A stretch of DNA of 20,350 bases from CAYJDG01 sp964368875 (GCA_964368875.1 CAYJDG010000038.1:1-20350); one strand, 5' to 3'. Shown: positions 7,587-14,951, counted from the stretch's first letter. The notes: generated by a model from the sequence alone, not told the origin. Numbers and translations are program-made.

Positions 7587-8438
7587 ATGATCAAGAAAAG
7601 CCTGTTCTGCGCGCTGCTATGCCTGTTTCCTGCACTTTCAGCGCAGGCAGCCCCCTCAGTCCTGACCTATGATGTTTATGCGGGCGGTATCCATGGCATG
7701 AATGCCAAATTGACGCTCGAGCAAGATGCCAGCCGCTATTCCGTCCAGCTCGAAACCGCGACCATCGGCTTTCTCAAGAAACTGGCCCCGTGGGCGGGGA
7801 CGTTTGCGACAACCGGCTGGGTCATGCCGGGGACGGACCGTCAGCCGGAAACCCATATATCCGGCGCAACGTGGAAAGGGGAAACCGATCGCAAAGAGTA
7901 TAGTTTCGCGAAAAACGGGGACTTTCTGACCTATAAAGCGACTGAAGGCGGCAAGGACAAAACCCCTGCAAAACTTGATCCGGCGCTTACTCCTAAGGGC
8001 ATCAGCGATGTGCTCAGCACAACGCTGGAGGCGATGGCCCGGCTAGGGGCAGGGGAGACGTGCGCTCAGAGCGAAACCATTTTCGACGGCGACCGCAATT
8101 TTCAGATGATTTTCGTGCAAGGTGCGGCGGAGACGCTCGCGAAAAGCGATTATAACATTTATCAGGGGCCAGCTGTCGCCTGCACCATCGAGGTCAAACC
8201 GGGAAAGGGCAAGTGGCATAAAAAGCCGCGCGGGTGGCTTTCGCTGCAGGAACAAGGCCGTAAGGCCGGGACCATGCCGACCATCTGGTTTGCAAAACTC
8301 TCTGCGGCAGAAGGGGCGCCGTATATGCCGGTGAAGGTCAGGGTTAAAACTGATTATGGCACGCTCTTCATGCATCTGACCTCTTACCTTGCCCCGGATG
8401 GCAAGAAACAGGCCGTCATCATAAAAAATGACGAATAA
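7587..8438 (+). CDS. Exported DUF3108 family protein
   Basis: 283 residues from ATG at 7587, chosen because it places a clean signal peptide first (MIKKSLFCALLCLFPALSAQA, cleavage after residue 21) with GAAGGA about 10 nt upstream; an ATG 18 nt earlier is a less likely alternative. The mature part begins SVLTYDVYAGGIHGMNAKL, a beta-rich opening typical of DUF3108, includes the alphaproteobacterial-style TIGFLKKLAPWAGTF segment, and ends in strands around MPVKVRVKTDYGTLFMHLTSY. It has a single Cys pair (C164 region and C195 region) that could form a disulphide. DUF3108 proteins are periplasmic or outer-membrane associated and functionally undefined. It is monocistronic or leads into glmU, 90 nt downstream. 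Confidence 0.85.
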   Translation: MIKKSLFCALLCLFPALSAQAAPSVLTYDVYAGGIHGMNAKLTLEQDASRYSVQLETATIGFLKKLAPWAGTFATTGWVMPGTDRQPETHISGATWKGETDRKEYSFAKNGDFLTYKATEGGKDKTPAKLDPALTPKGISDVLSTTLEAMARLGAGETCAQSETIFDGDRNFQMIFVQGAAETLAKSDYNIYQGPAVACTIEVKPGKGKWHKKPRGWLSLQEQGRKAGTMPTIWFAKLSAAEGAPYMPVKVRVKTDYGTLFMHLTSYLAPDGKKQAVIIKNDE

Positions 8439-8492
8439 ACCTGCATTAATGGGTTTATCCTGCAACGCAATGAAATATCATGTGACTTGAGA

Positions 8493-8509
8493 GCCCGCCC
8501 CATGCGGGC
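8493..8509 (+). terminator. GC-rich stem-loop between the DUF3108 gene and glmU
   Basis: GCCCGC (8493-8498) and GCGGGC (8504-8509) form a perfect 6-bp stem with a 5-nt loop (CCCAT). The following bases, ATTGTAAG, are not a T-tract, so this is not a textbook intrinsic terminator. It could be a weak terminator or mRNA-processing/attenuation structure ahead of glmU. Confidence 0.35.
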
Positions 8510-8528
8510 ATTGTAAGATCAGGACATC

Positions 8529-9890
8529 ATGAGTAAAGCCACCGCCAAACATTCCTCCCTGCGCCCTCAGGCCGCCCAAGAACTTGCCGTCATCATTCTT
8601 GCCGCCGGGCAAGGGACGCGCATGAAATCGAAACTCGCCAAAGTGCTGCACCCTATCGCCGGGCTGCCGATGATCTCTCATATTATCAATGCGGCCACGG
8701 CGCTGAACCCCAAAAAGATCGTCGTCGTGCTTGCGCCCGGCATGGACGATGTCGCCGTAGCGATTGCCCCACACAGCGTGGCACTTCAGAAACAGCCTTT
8801 GGGTACTGCTGATGCAGTGAAAGCCGCGATGACGGAGCTGGACGGCTTCGGCGGCCAAGTGCTGGTGATCTATGGCGATATTCCGCTGGTGACGACGCAG
8901 ACGCTGACCTCTTTGCTTGAGCATCATCGCCGGGGCGATTTCGGGGCGACCTTTCTCGCCATGGCTCCGCCGGACCCGAAAGGCTATGGCCGCATCTTTC
9001 AAAATCCCGATGGCACACTGGCGCGGATCGTTGAAGAAGCGGATGCAACGCAGGACGAAAAACTCGTCCGGCTGGTATGGAGTGGCCTTCTGGTCATGGA
9101 GGGCAATGGACTGGCCGAGCGTCTTGGTAAAATCAAAAACACCAATGCGCAGAAGGAATTTTACCTCGTCGATCTGCCGAAAATCTTGCAGCAGGAAAAA
9201 ATTTCAACTGGTGTTGTGCGCGGCGATTTTTATGAACTGCGCGGCGTCAATTCGCGGGCGCAACTGGCGGAGCTGGAGATGGCGTGGCAGCACCGCAAGC
9301 GCCTTGAAGTAATGGCCTCCGGCGTGACACTCCAGGATCCCAATACGGTTTACTTTAACTGGGATACAAAGATCGGCAATGATGTGACAATTGGTGCGAG
9401 CGTTGTCTTTGGCGCAGACGTTACGGTTGCCGACGATGTCGAGATCAGGCCGTTTTGCCAGATCGAGGGCGCGGCGATCAAATCCGGTGCGACCATCGGG
9501 CCGTTTGCGCGGCTGCGCCCCGGTACCGAGATTGGCGAAGAGGCCCGTATCGGCAATTTCGTCGAAGTGAAGAATTCCAAAATCGGCAAAGGCGCAAAAG
9601 CCAATCACTTGGGCTATATCGGTGATGCCGAGCTTGGGGCAGAGAGCAATTTCGGTTGCGGCGCCATCACCGTCAATTACGACGGCAAGGTCAAATCGAA
9701 AACCATCATTGGCAAGAATGTAATGATTGGGTCGAATTCGGCCCTGATCGCGCCGATTACCATTGGTGACGGGGCTTATGTCGCGGCGGGCAGCACGCTC
9801 ACGCACGATGTGCCAGCGGATGCGCTGGCGGTTGCGCGCGCGCGACAGGAAACGAAACCGGGACGCGGCAAGGGCCGCCTTAAAAAATAA
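8529..9890 (+). CDS. glmU: Bifunctional N-acetylglucosamine-1-phosphate uridyltransferase / glucosamine-1-phosphate acetyltransferase
   Basis: 453 residues, the usual length. The N-terminal domain (about 18-245) has the nucleotide-binding LAAGQGTRMKSKLAKVLHP (24-42), QKQPLGTADAV and VIYGDIPLV. The C-terminal left-handed beta-helix (about 265-440) shows hexapeptide repeats with RPGTEIGEEARIGNFVEVKN, catalytic His360 in KANHLGYIGDA, and NFGCGAITVNYDGK. A 17-residue N-terminal extension precedes the fold and the tail is basic. The enzyme acetylates GlcN-1-P and then uridylates it, giving UDP-GlcNAc for peptidoglycan and lipid A. The ATG has a close AGGA ribosome site. glmS follows after 22 nt, so the pair makes UDP-GlcNAc from fructose-6-P apart from the GlmM step. 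Confidence 0.97.
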   Translation: MSKATAKHSSLRPQAAQELAVIILAAGQGTRMKSKLAKVLHPIAGLPMISHIINAATALNPKKIVVVLAPGMDDVAVAIAPHSVALQKQPLGTADAVKAAMTELDGFGGQVLVIYGDIPLVTTQTLTSLLEHHRRGDFGATFLAMAPPDPKGYGRIFQNPDGTLARIVEEADATQDEKLVRLVWSGLLVMEGNGLAERLGKIKNTNAQKEFYLVDLPKILQQEKISTGVVRGDFYELRGVNSRAQLAELEMAWQHRKRLEVMASGVTLQDPNTVYFNWDTKIGNDVTIGASVVFGADVTVADDVEIRPFCQIEGAAIKSGATIGPFARLRPGTEIGEEARIGNFVEVKNSKIGKGAKANHLGYIGDAELGAESNFGCGAITVNYDGKVKSKTIIGKNVMIGSNSALIAPITIGDGAYVAAGSTLTHDVPADALAVARARQETKPGRGKGRLKK

Positions 9891-9912
9891 TCGACAGGGA
9901 AGGTCTGAAACT

Positions 9913-11529
9913 ATGTGTGGAATTGTTGGAATTATCGCGAAGCGAGATGTGGCGCCCCTTTTGATCGACGGGCTGCAGCGGCTTGAATATCGCGGCTACG
10001 ATTCAGCCGGGATTGCGACGCTGGTTGATGGCAAGATTGAACGCCGCCGCGCCAAAGGCAAGCTGGTCAATCTGGGTGAGAAGCTGGGCGAGAATCCGCT
10101 CTCAGGCCATATCGGTATTGGTCACACCCGCTGGGCGACGCACGGCGAGCCGACCGAGAACAACGCCCATCCGCACGCGACCGACAAAGTCGCCGTCGTG
10201 CATAATGGCATTATCGAGAATTATGCAGAACTCAAAGACGAACTGGCCGAGCATCAGGTGCGGTTTGAGACTGAAACAGATACCGAAGTCATTGCGCATC
10301 TGGTGACGTATTACCTGACCCAAGGCAACAAACCCGAAGAAGCGGCCCATAAGGCCTTTGACCGCCTGAAGGGCGCGTTCTCGCTGGTGCTGATGTTCAC
10401 GGGCGAAGAAAAACTTCTGATCGGTGCGCGGCAAGGCACGCCGCTCGCGGTTGGTTACGGCGACGGCGAAATGTTTATCGCCTCCGACTCTTACGCGCTT
10501 GCGCCATTNNNNNNNNNNNNNNNNNNNNNNNNNNNNNNNNNNNNNNNNNNNNNNNNNNNNNNNNNNNNNNNNNNNNNNNNNNNNNNNNNNNNNNNNNNNN
10601 NNNNNNNNTATTACGCATGTATGGTTGCGAAATACTGGTTCGAGACGCTGGCGCGGATTCCGTGCGAGATCGATGTCGCCTCTGAGTTCCGTTACCGCGA
10701 AGCGCCGCTGCCGCATGACGGCCTTGCGATCTTCGTGTCGCAATCGGGGGAAACGCTCGATACGCTTGAGGCGTTGCGTTACTGCAAGCGCGAGCGCCAG
10801 ATGTGTCTGTCCATCGTCAATACGATCGAAAGCACGATTGAGCGCGAATCGCATCTCTGCCTGCACACGCTCGCTGGTCCAGAGATCGGGGTTGCCTCAA
10901 CCAAGGCGTTTACGACCCAGCTTGCGACGATGGCCTGCATGGCGTTGGCACTCGCGGCGGCCAAAGGCGCGATTACGCCTGCACAAGAAGCGGACCATGC
11001 CTATGCACTGCGGCATCTGCCGAGCGCGGCGGCGGCGATCCTCAGTCACGACGAAGAAATCCGCGAGATTGCTAAGACGATTGCCGAAGCGCGTGATGTC
11101 CTCTATCTCGGGCGCGGTAGCCTCTACCCGCTGGCGCTTGAGGGCGCACTCAAACTGAAAGAAATTTCCTACATTCATGCGGAAGGTTATGCCGCAGGCG
11201 AAATGAAGCACGGGCCGATTGCCCTGATCGATGAAACGGTTCCGGTCGTGGTGATCGCCCCGACGGATCACCTGTTCGACAAGACCGCTTCCAACGTGCA
11301 GGAAACCGTGGCACGCGGCGGCAAAGTGCTGTTCATCGGCGACCATACCGGAACCGAACGTCTTAAGAAAATCTGCGCGTGGACAGTGACACTCAGTGAA
11401 GTGCATCCGTTTATCACGCCGATCCTCTATGCCATCCCAGTGCAACTGCTCGCGTATCACGTGGCGGTAGCCAAAGGGACCGATGTCGATCAGCCGCGCA
11501 ATTTGGCAAAATCGGTCACTGTCGAGTAG
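9913..11529 (+). CDS. glmS: Glutamine--fructose-6-phosphate aminotransferase (isomerising), interrupted by assembly gap
   Basis: ATG at 9913 is fixed by MCGIVGI: after Met removal Cys becomes the N-terminal nucleophile of the glutaminase domain. GHTRWATHGEPTENNAHPH and HNGIIENYAEL follow. After the 100-N gap come the SIS isomerase domains: SQSGETLDTLEAL, GVASTKAFTTQLA, LGRGSLYPLALEGALKLKE, and the canonical end DQPRNLAKSVTVE. GlmS makes glucosamine-6-phosphate from fructose-6-phosphate and glutamine, the first committed step to UDP-GlcNAc. Compared with E. coli GlmS, about 105 residues belong between ALAP and MVAKYWFE, whereas 100 N allow only 33. The gene is almost certainly intact in the organism and the gap is under-sized. 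I see no glmS ribozyme. Confidence 0.95.
   Translation: MCGIVGIIAKRDVAPLLIDGLQRLEYRGYDSAGIATLVDGKIERRRAKGKLVNLGEKLGENPLSGHIGIGHTRWATHGEPTENNAHPHATDKVAVVHNGIIENYAELKDELAEHQVRFETETDTEVIAHLVTYYLTQGNKPEEAAHKAFDRLKGAFSLVLMFTGEEKLLIGARQGTPLAVGYGDGEMFIASDSYALAPXXXXXXXXXXXXXXXXXXXXXXXXXXXXXXXXXXYYACMVAKYWFETLARIPCEIDVASEFRYREAPLPHDGLAIFVSQSGETLDTLEALRYCKRERQMCLSIVNTIESTIERESHLCLHTLAGPEIGVASTKAFTTQLATMACMALALAAAKGAITPAQEADHAYALRHLPSAAAAILSHDEEIREIAKTIAEARDVLYLGRGSLYPLALEGALKLKEISYIHAEGYAAGEMKHGPIALIDETVPVVVIAPTDHLFDKTASNVQETVARGGKVLFIGDHTGTERLKKICAWTVTLSEVHPFITPILYAIPVQLLAYHVAVAKGTDVDQPRNLAKSVTVE
10509..10608. other. Assembly gap (100 N) inside glmS
   Basis: Exactly 100 N at the linker between the glutaminase and isomerase domains of GlmS. 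The missing stretch should be about 320 nt by comparison with E. coli GlmS, so the N-run is a placeholder and downstream window coordinates are offset from the true distance. Confidence 0.98.
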
Positions 11530-11563
11530 GGAACCAATTCGGGCCTGCCGTCATTGGGGTTCC
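11530..11563 (+). other. Imperfect inverted repeat between glmS and the VOC gene
   Basis: GGAACCAAT (11530-11538) can pair with ATTGGGGTTCC (11553-11563) with a 2-nt bulge and a 14-nt loop. It starts just after the glmS stop and ends immediately before the GAGGAG ribosome site of the next gene. There is no T-tract. It may separate or attenuate the downstream gene; visual call only. Confidence 0.3.
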
Positions 11564-11577
11564 GAGGAGATCAGACC

Positions 11578-12056
11578 ATGTCCAAAAAGAATGTTATTTG
11601 TCTCTGGTATGACGGTGACGCAGAGGAGGCCGCAAATTTTACACCCAGACTTTTCCAGAAAGCGAAATAACGGCGCTCAACCGCGCGCCCGGTGATTATC
11701 CGGCAGGTAAAGAAGGCGATGTTCTGACCGTCGAGTTTACGGTGCTGGGCATTCCCTGCCTCGCGCTCAATGGCGGACCCGAGTTCAAGCACAGCGAAGC
11801 ATTTTCGTTCCAGATCCTCACCGAAGATCAGGCCGAGACCGATAGGTACTGGAACGCCATAGTCGGCAACGGCGGACGGGAGAGCGAGTGCGGCTGGTGC
11901 AAGGACCGCTGGGGCCTGTCATGGCAGATCACACCGCGTATCCTGATGGAAATAACCACGAGCTCTGACAAGGCTGCCGCCAAGCGTGCTTTTGAAGCTA
12001 TGATGGACATGAAGAAAATCGATGTCGCTAAAATCGAAACGGCGATGCGCGGCTGA
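11578..12056 (+). pseudogene. VOC / PhnB-like (3-demethylubiquinone-9 3-methyltransferase-type, PF06983) protein with a one-base frameshift
   Basis: From ATG at 11578 (ribosome site AGGAG 11565-11569) the frame reads MSKKNVICLWYDGDAEEAANF, the family's usual start, then derails and stops at 11670. One frame over, the family sequence continues: FYTQTFPESEITALNR, VLTVEFTVLGIPCLALNGGP, AFSFQI, ECGWCKDRWGLSWQITP, KRAFEAMMDMKKIDVAKIE, ending at 12056. The break is a 4-T run at 11637-11640, where five T would restore one frame of 159 codons. The family is a small glyoxalase-fold dimer often annotated as PhnB or 3-demethylubiquinone methyltransferase-like; its physiological role is generally unknown. 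The downstream part is well conserved, so a sequencing or assembly error is at least as likely as true decay. Otherwise it would be an intact 159-residue protein. Confidence 0.85.
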
Positions 12057-12070
12057 GAATCATGCAGACC

Positions 12071-12099
12071 TAGACAAACCTTTAAGGTTGGCATAAAGC
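12071..12099 (+). promoter_or_regulatory. Candidate promoter with internal palindrome
   Basis: TAGACA (12071-12076) and TAAAGC (12094-12099) are spaced 17 nt. The spacer opens with a 13-nt palindrome, AACCTT-T-AAGGTT (12077-12089). A regulator bound there would block the promoter, but a palindrome this short can occur by chance. The promoter would serve the genes at 12150-13590. Confidence 0.35.
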
Positions 12100-12149
12100 A
12101 TTTATCTTAAGGATTATGACAGGTACCGCCGCTGGCGTTGGAATTTAAG

Positions 12150-12917
12150 ATGGATGCAGAACGAGATATGGATATTTCCAGCACGGGCACACTTATGCAG
12201 TTACGCGCCGTCCCTGAAGCGGCCCGTGACGAGGCGTGGGCGGACAGCGTGTTCGCGGCGTTACCGAAGGCTTTGTTATTATACGAAGATGCCTCCGGCC
12301 AAATCGCGCCGCGCCCCGGCCCGGACCTGTTCAATTACCTGCATCTTCATTTTCCGCCCGAAAGCGGCTTGAAAGAAGGGGATGTTATCACCCCTGTCTC
12401 GGTGTTGCAGTTGCTCGATTACTGTCTTGAATCGGCGTGCGGGATTGCGATTCATAACGACGCATCGTGCCAGGGCGAACCTTTCTGGGTTCTCAGCTAC
12501 GGCAATCTCGAATCCCTGAGATTTTATCAGAATTTGGGCGGTGATCCCTATGACATCGAGGAAATCTCTGTCAAAGGCGGCAGTGACAACAGCGGCCATC
12601 TGGTGTCGGAAACAGTTGCGGTGCAGCGGGATGTCGTAATCGGCGCGCCGAGCGAAGAGTTCCTATCGACGCGCACACGGCAATATCTGAAGATGATGTT
12701 CAGGGAGAATTTCGGGTTGGAAAACGTTGGAGTCGCCATCGTGCAGGACCACGAATATGCGCCTAGTCGCCATGTGTGTTTCTCGTTGAACGTAGGCGAT
12801 CTCGGCAGCGAGGAGAACATCGAAGTTTTTATGTCGCTGGTCGGCTGGTTCCTGATTCCGATGCGCCCGATCATGTTTAACCCCGGCTTCGACTTCACAG
12901 AATTTGTGCCGCTGTAA
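12150..12917 (+). CDS. Uncharacterised soluble protein, possibly SseB-like
   Basis: 255 residues from ATG at 12150; an in-frame TTG at 12138 and ATG at 12168 are alternatives, and none has a strong ribosome site. There is no signal peptide or membrane helix. The order of elements loosely recalls SseB-family proteins: an N-terminal helix near VPEAARDEAWADSVFAALPK followed by a strand (ALLLYED), and a C-terminal module with DVVIGAPSEEFLSTRTRQYL then VGVAIVQDHEYAPSRHVCF, like the SseB C-terminal pattern of an ordered helix plus strands reporting on a ligand. This resemblance is weak and from memory. Its stop is 4 nt before the ATG of the next gene, a membrane protein, so the two are probably co-translated. 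A ten-codon frame (12116-12148) ends 1 nt upstream of the start. Confidence 0.7.
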   Translation: MDAERDMDISSTGTLMQLRAVPEAARDEAWADSVFAALPKALLLYEDASGQIAPRPGPDLFNYLHLHFPPESGLKEGDVITPVSVLQLLDYCLESACGIAIHNDASCQGEPFWVLSYGNLESLRFYQNLGGDPYDIEEISVKGGSDNSGHLVSETVAVQRDVVIGAPSEEFLSTRTRQYLKMMFRENFGLENVGVAIVQDHEYAPSRHVCFSLNVGDLGSEENIEVFMSLVGWFLIPMRPIMFNPGFDFTEFVPL

Positions 12918-12921
12918 ACCC

Positions 12922-13590
12922 ATGAGGAACCGCATTCACCCGTTTCTCTGGCTGGGCATTCCAGTGCTGTTGCTGATTTCGCAAATCCTCTGCGAGATTT
13001 TTGTGCCTACTGAGATTAAGCCCGCTTTTTTCTCAGAGGAAGGTCCGCACGAGAAAGTGCAGGCGCTAATCATGCTGATCGCCTTCGTCGTCGCGATACG
13101 GGTTTTCTGTGCGGTCGAAGGTCTTTGGCTTAAGCTCTGGTTCGGGGTCGCGGCACTCGGCAGCCTGTATGTGGGCGGGGAAGAAATCAGCTGGGGGCAG
13201 ACATATCTGCAATGGGCGACACCTGAAAGCTGGAAGGCGATCAATGATCAGGCCGAAACCAACCTGCACAACACGTCTGACTGGCTCGATCAAAAGCCAA
13301 AAATTTTATTGCAGATCGGGGTGATGGTCGGCGGGTTGATAATTCCAGCGCTTGCGCGGTGGAAGCCTGAGAAACTCCCGCTGCGCTTTGCAGCAATCTT
13401 TCCGACGTGGCAGACCTCTCTGACCGCCGGGATCGCGGTGGCCCTAAAGCTGATCGATACGGTGCAGGATCGCGTCGAGGCGCACCTGTTCTGGCGCATC
13501 AGTGAGGCGATCGAGATTTTCGTTTATTATTTCGTGCTGATTTATCTGATCGAAATGCTGCGCAGGTTTAAGCCGCGCGCTCAAGAATAA
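12922..13590 (+). CDS. Polytopic inner-membrane protein with EEISWGQ and QxExNLHN motifs
   Basis: 222 residues from ATG at 12922, 4 nt after the preceding stop and without a clear Shine-Dalgarno, so translation is likely coupled; an overlapping TTG at 12904 is an alternative. Probable membrane helices lie near 8-28, 46-66, 70-86, 127-146, 165-181 and 197-213. Between the third and fourth sits a conserved-looking loop, GGEEISWGQTYLQWATPESW (85-104), then QAETNLHN (110-117). I have seen this paired motif in uncharacterised bacterial membrane proteins, with Glu, His and Asn suited to metal or substrate contact, but know no assigned function. The last 23 nt overlap the convergent prmA gene. Its partner is the soluble protein upstream. 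Confidence 0.75.
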   Translation: MRNRIHPFLWLGIPVLLLISQILCEIFVPTEIKPAFFSEEGPHEKVQALIMLIAFVVAIRVFCAVEGLWLKLWFGVAALGSLYVGGEEISWGQTYLQWATPESWKAINDQAETNLHNTSDWLDQKPKILLQIGVMVGGLIIPALARWKPEKLPLRFAAIFPTWQTSLTAGIAVALKLIDTVQDRVEAHLFWRISEAIEIFVYYFVLIYLIEMLRRFKPRAQE

Positions 13591-14470
13591 GCGCAGACCA
13601 TTCATCATGGTGGATGGCTTTGACCTTTTTCAGGCCGACTGCTTTATGCGCGGCCATGACCTGCTGTTCCTGCGTGATCAGCAAACCCGATAAAATCACC
13701 CGGCCATTTTTAGACAGAGATTTTTCCATCTGCGGTGCCATTTCAATCAAAGGGCCGGCCAGAATGTTGGCGATGATCAGGTCGAATTTTTCAGCGGTGC
13801 GAACGCGCCGGGCATTATAACCATCGCCCGTCGCGCAGGTGAGGCCCTTTTCCCCGGACGGTACACCGTTGGCGGCGCGGTGACGGCAGGCGACGCGGGT
13901 CGCTTCACGGTCGTTATCAATAGCGAGGGTCGGCTTCTTCCAGAGTTTATAGGCGGCGATGGCAAGGATGCCGGAGCCAGCGCCCATGTCGAGAATGCGC
14001 TTGGGCTTGAACCCGCCTGCGTGCAGAACTTGTAAGGATTCGAGGCAGCCATAGGTCGTGCCGTGTTCACCCGACCCAAATGCCGTCGCGGCATCGATCA
14101 GCAGCGGCATAAAGCCTTTGGGTGCGCTGCCATCGAAATGGCTGCCATGGACAAAGAATTTTTTGACCATGAAGGGCGGGAACTGGCGGTAGGATTCTTC
14201 CAGCCAGTTGACCTCTTTCACTGGTTCAATGACAAGGTCTGCGGCTTTGACGGGACTTAGTTTGCTGAGCTTTTTGGCGAGCTGGGAGGCGTTGGGGCGG
14301 AAATCGACCAGCCAGAGAATTTCCCAGCCGTGTTTGGATTTTTCCCAGGAAATAGAAATGGCCTCGTCGTCGAGGACGGAGGCCATTTCAGCAACTGTTT
14401 GGTCGGTCAGCTTTAAAGGCAGTGACAGACGGATGGTAAGAAGTAATCCGGGCGCGGTTTCGGCGTCCAA
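13568..14470 (-). CDS. prmA: Ribosomal protein L11 methyltransferase
   Basis: About 300 residues from a TTG start at 14470, 3 nt after the stop of the upstream TIGR02300 gene, implying reinitiation; the next in-frame Met is residue 29, which would remove conserved-looking sequence. The N-terminal substrate-recognition domain (about 1-95) has WEILWLVDF. The SAM-dependent methyltransferase domain shows AFGSGEHGTTYGCLESL, motif I ILDMGAGSGILAIAAYKL, an acidic ribose contact AIDNDREA, and the catalytic-loop FDLIIANILAGPLIEMAP. PrmA trimethylates L11 at several lysines; the modification is generally non-essential. Its 3' end overlaps the opposite-strand membrane gene by 23 nt. Length and motifs indicate an intact enzyme. 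Confidence 0.94.
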   Translation of the reverse strand: MDAETAPGLLLTIRLSLPLKLTDQTVAEMASVLDDEAISISWEKSKHGWEILWLVDFRPNASQLAKKLSKLSPVKAADLVIEPVKEVNWLEESYRQFPPFMVKKFFVHGSHFDGSAPKGFMPLLIDAATAFGSGEHGTTYGCLESLQVLHAGGFKPKRILDMGAGSGILAIAAYKLWKKPTLAIDNDREATRVACRHRAANGVPSGEKGLTCATGDGYNARRVRTAEKFDLIIANILAGPLIEMAPQMEKSLSKNGRVILSGLLITQEQQVMAAHKAVGLKKVKAIHHDEWSALILERAA

Positions 14471-14473
14471 GGA

Positions 14474-14869
14474 TTATTTTTCTTCATCGACGTTGACGTC
14501 GAGATCTTCTTCAAGATCGTCATCGTCATCAAGGTCATCATCGAGATCTTCGTCGTCGAGTTCGACCGCTTCGTCTTCGGCATCATCCGCATCTTCTTCA
14601 CGGGCGACGTCATCGAGGCTGACGACTTCGATGGCTTCTTCTTCTTCGTCTTCTTTCACTTCGACGACGGCTTCTGGAGCTGCATCTTCAATGATGTCGT
14701 TGGCGGTGAGGCGGCCACGGCGGGTCTTGATCTTGATTTCGCCAGTGAACTCGACCGTGCAGTTCGGGCACACGATCGGACGTTTGTTCATGTCATAAAA
14801 CCGGGTGCTGCAGCTGAGGCAGATGCGCTTCAGGCCACGTGGATCGGCAGAGAGGGCGGATTGCGCCAT
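14474..14869 (-). CDS. TIGR02300 (FYDLN acid) family zinc-ribbon protein
   Basis: 131 residues from ATG at 14869 with a GGAGAT ribosome site. The N-terminal zinc ribbon has Cys17/Cys20 (RICLSC) and Cys34/Cys37 (IVCPNC), flanking RFYDMNKRPIVCP, the family signature (FYDLN in most members, here FYDMN). A short basic segment, EIKIKTRRGR, precedes an extremely acidic tail from about residue 72 to the end, dominated by Asp and Glu. The family is essentially restricted to alphaproteobacteria and has no established function; a zinc ribbon plus acidic tail suggests a nucleic-acid or basic-protein contact (inference). It is first in a two-gene leftward unit with prmA, 3 nt downstream. Confidence 0.93.
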   Translation of the reverse strand: MAQSALSADPRGLKRICLSCSTRFYDMNKRPIVCPNCTVEFTGEIKIKTRRGRLTANDIIEDAAPEAVVEVKEDEEEEAIEVVSLDDVAREEDADDAEDEAVELDDEDLDDDLDDDDDLEEDLDVNVDEEK

Positions 14870-14930
14870 GTCTTAAATCTCCATTGGGTATAGATTAAGG
14901 CTTGTGATTGCCCGAATTACTCACGAGAGT

Positions 14931-14951
14931 CAAAGGGTTTAATCCCCTTTG
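14931..14951. other. Stem-loop in the divergent spacer
   Basis: CAAAGGG (14931-14937) and CCCTTTG (14945-14951) form a perfect 7-bp inverted repeat around a TTTAATC loop. There is no T-tract and it lies upstream of both flanking genes, so it is more likely an operator-type repeat than a terminator. Its right arm overlaps the start of the palindrome at 14949-14964. Confidence 0.4.

Noticed and set aside
9891..9912. glmS ribozyme/riboswitch ahead of glmS
   Set aside because: Only 22 nt separate glmU and glmS, far too short, and this RNA class is typical of Gram-positive bacteria.
9763..9912. 50-residue N-terminal extension of GlmS
   Set aside because: It lies inside glmU in another frame and would bury the N-terminal catalytic Cys that must follow the initiator Met.
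14208..14798. Serine-rich plus-strand frame opposite prmA and the TIGR02300 gene
   Set aside because: Produced by reading GAY/GAR acidic codons backwards; the minus-strand zinc ribbon and methyltransferase are clear.
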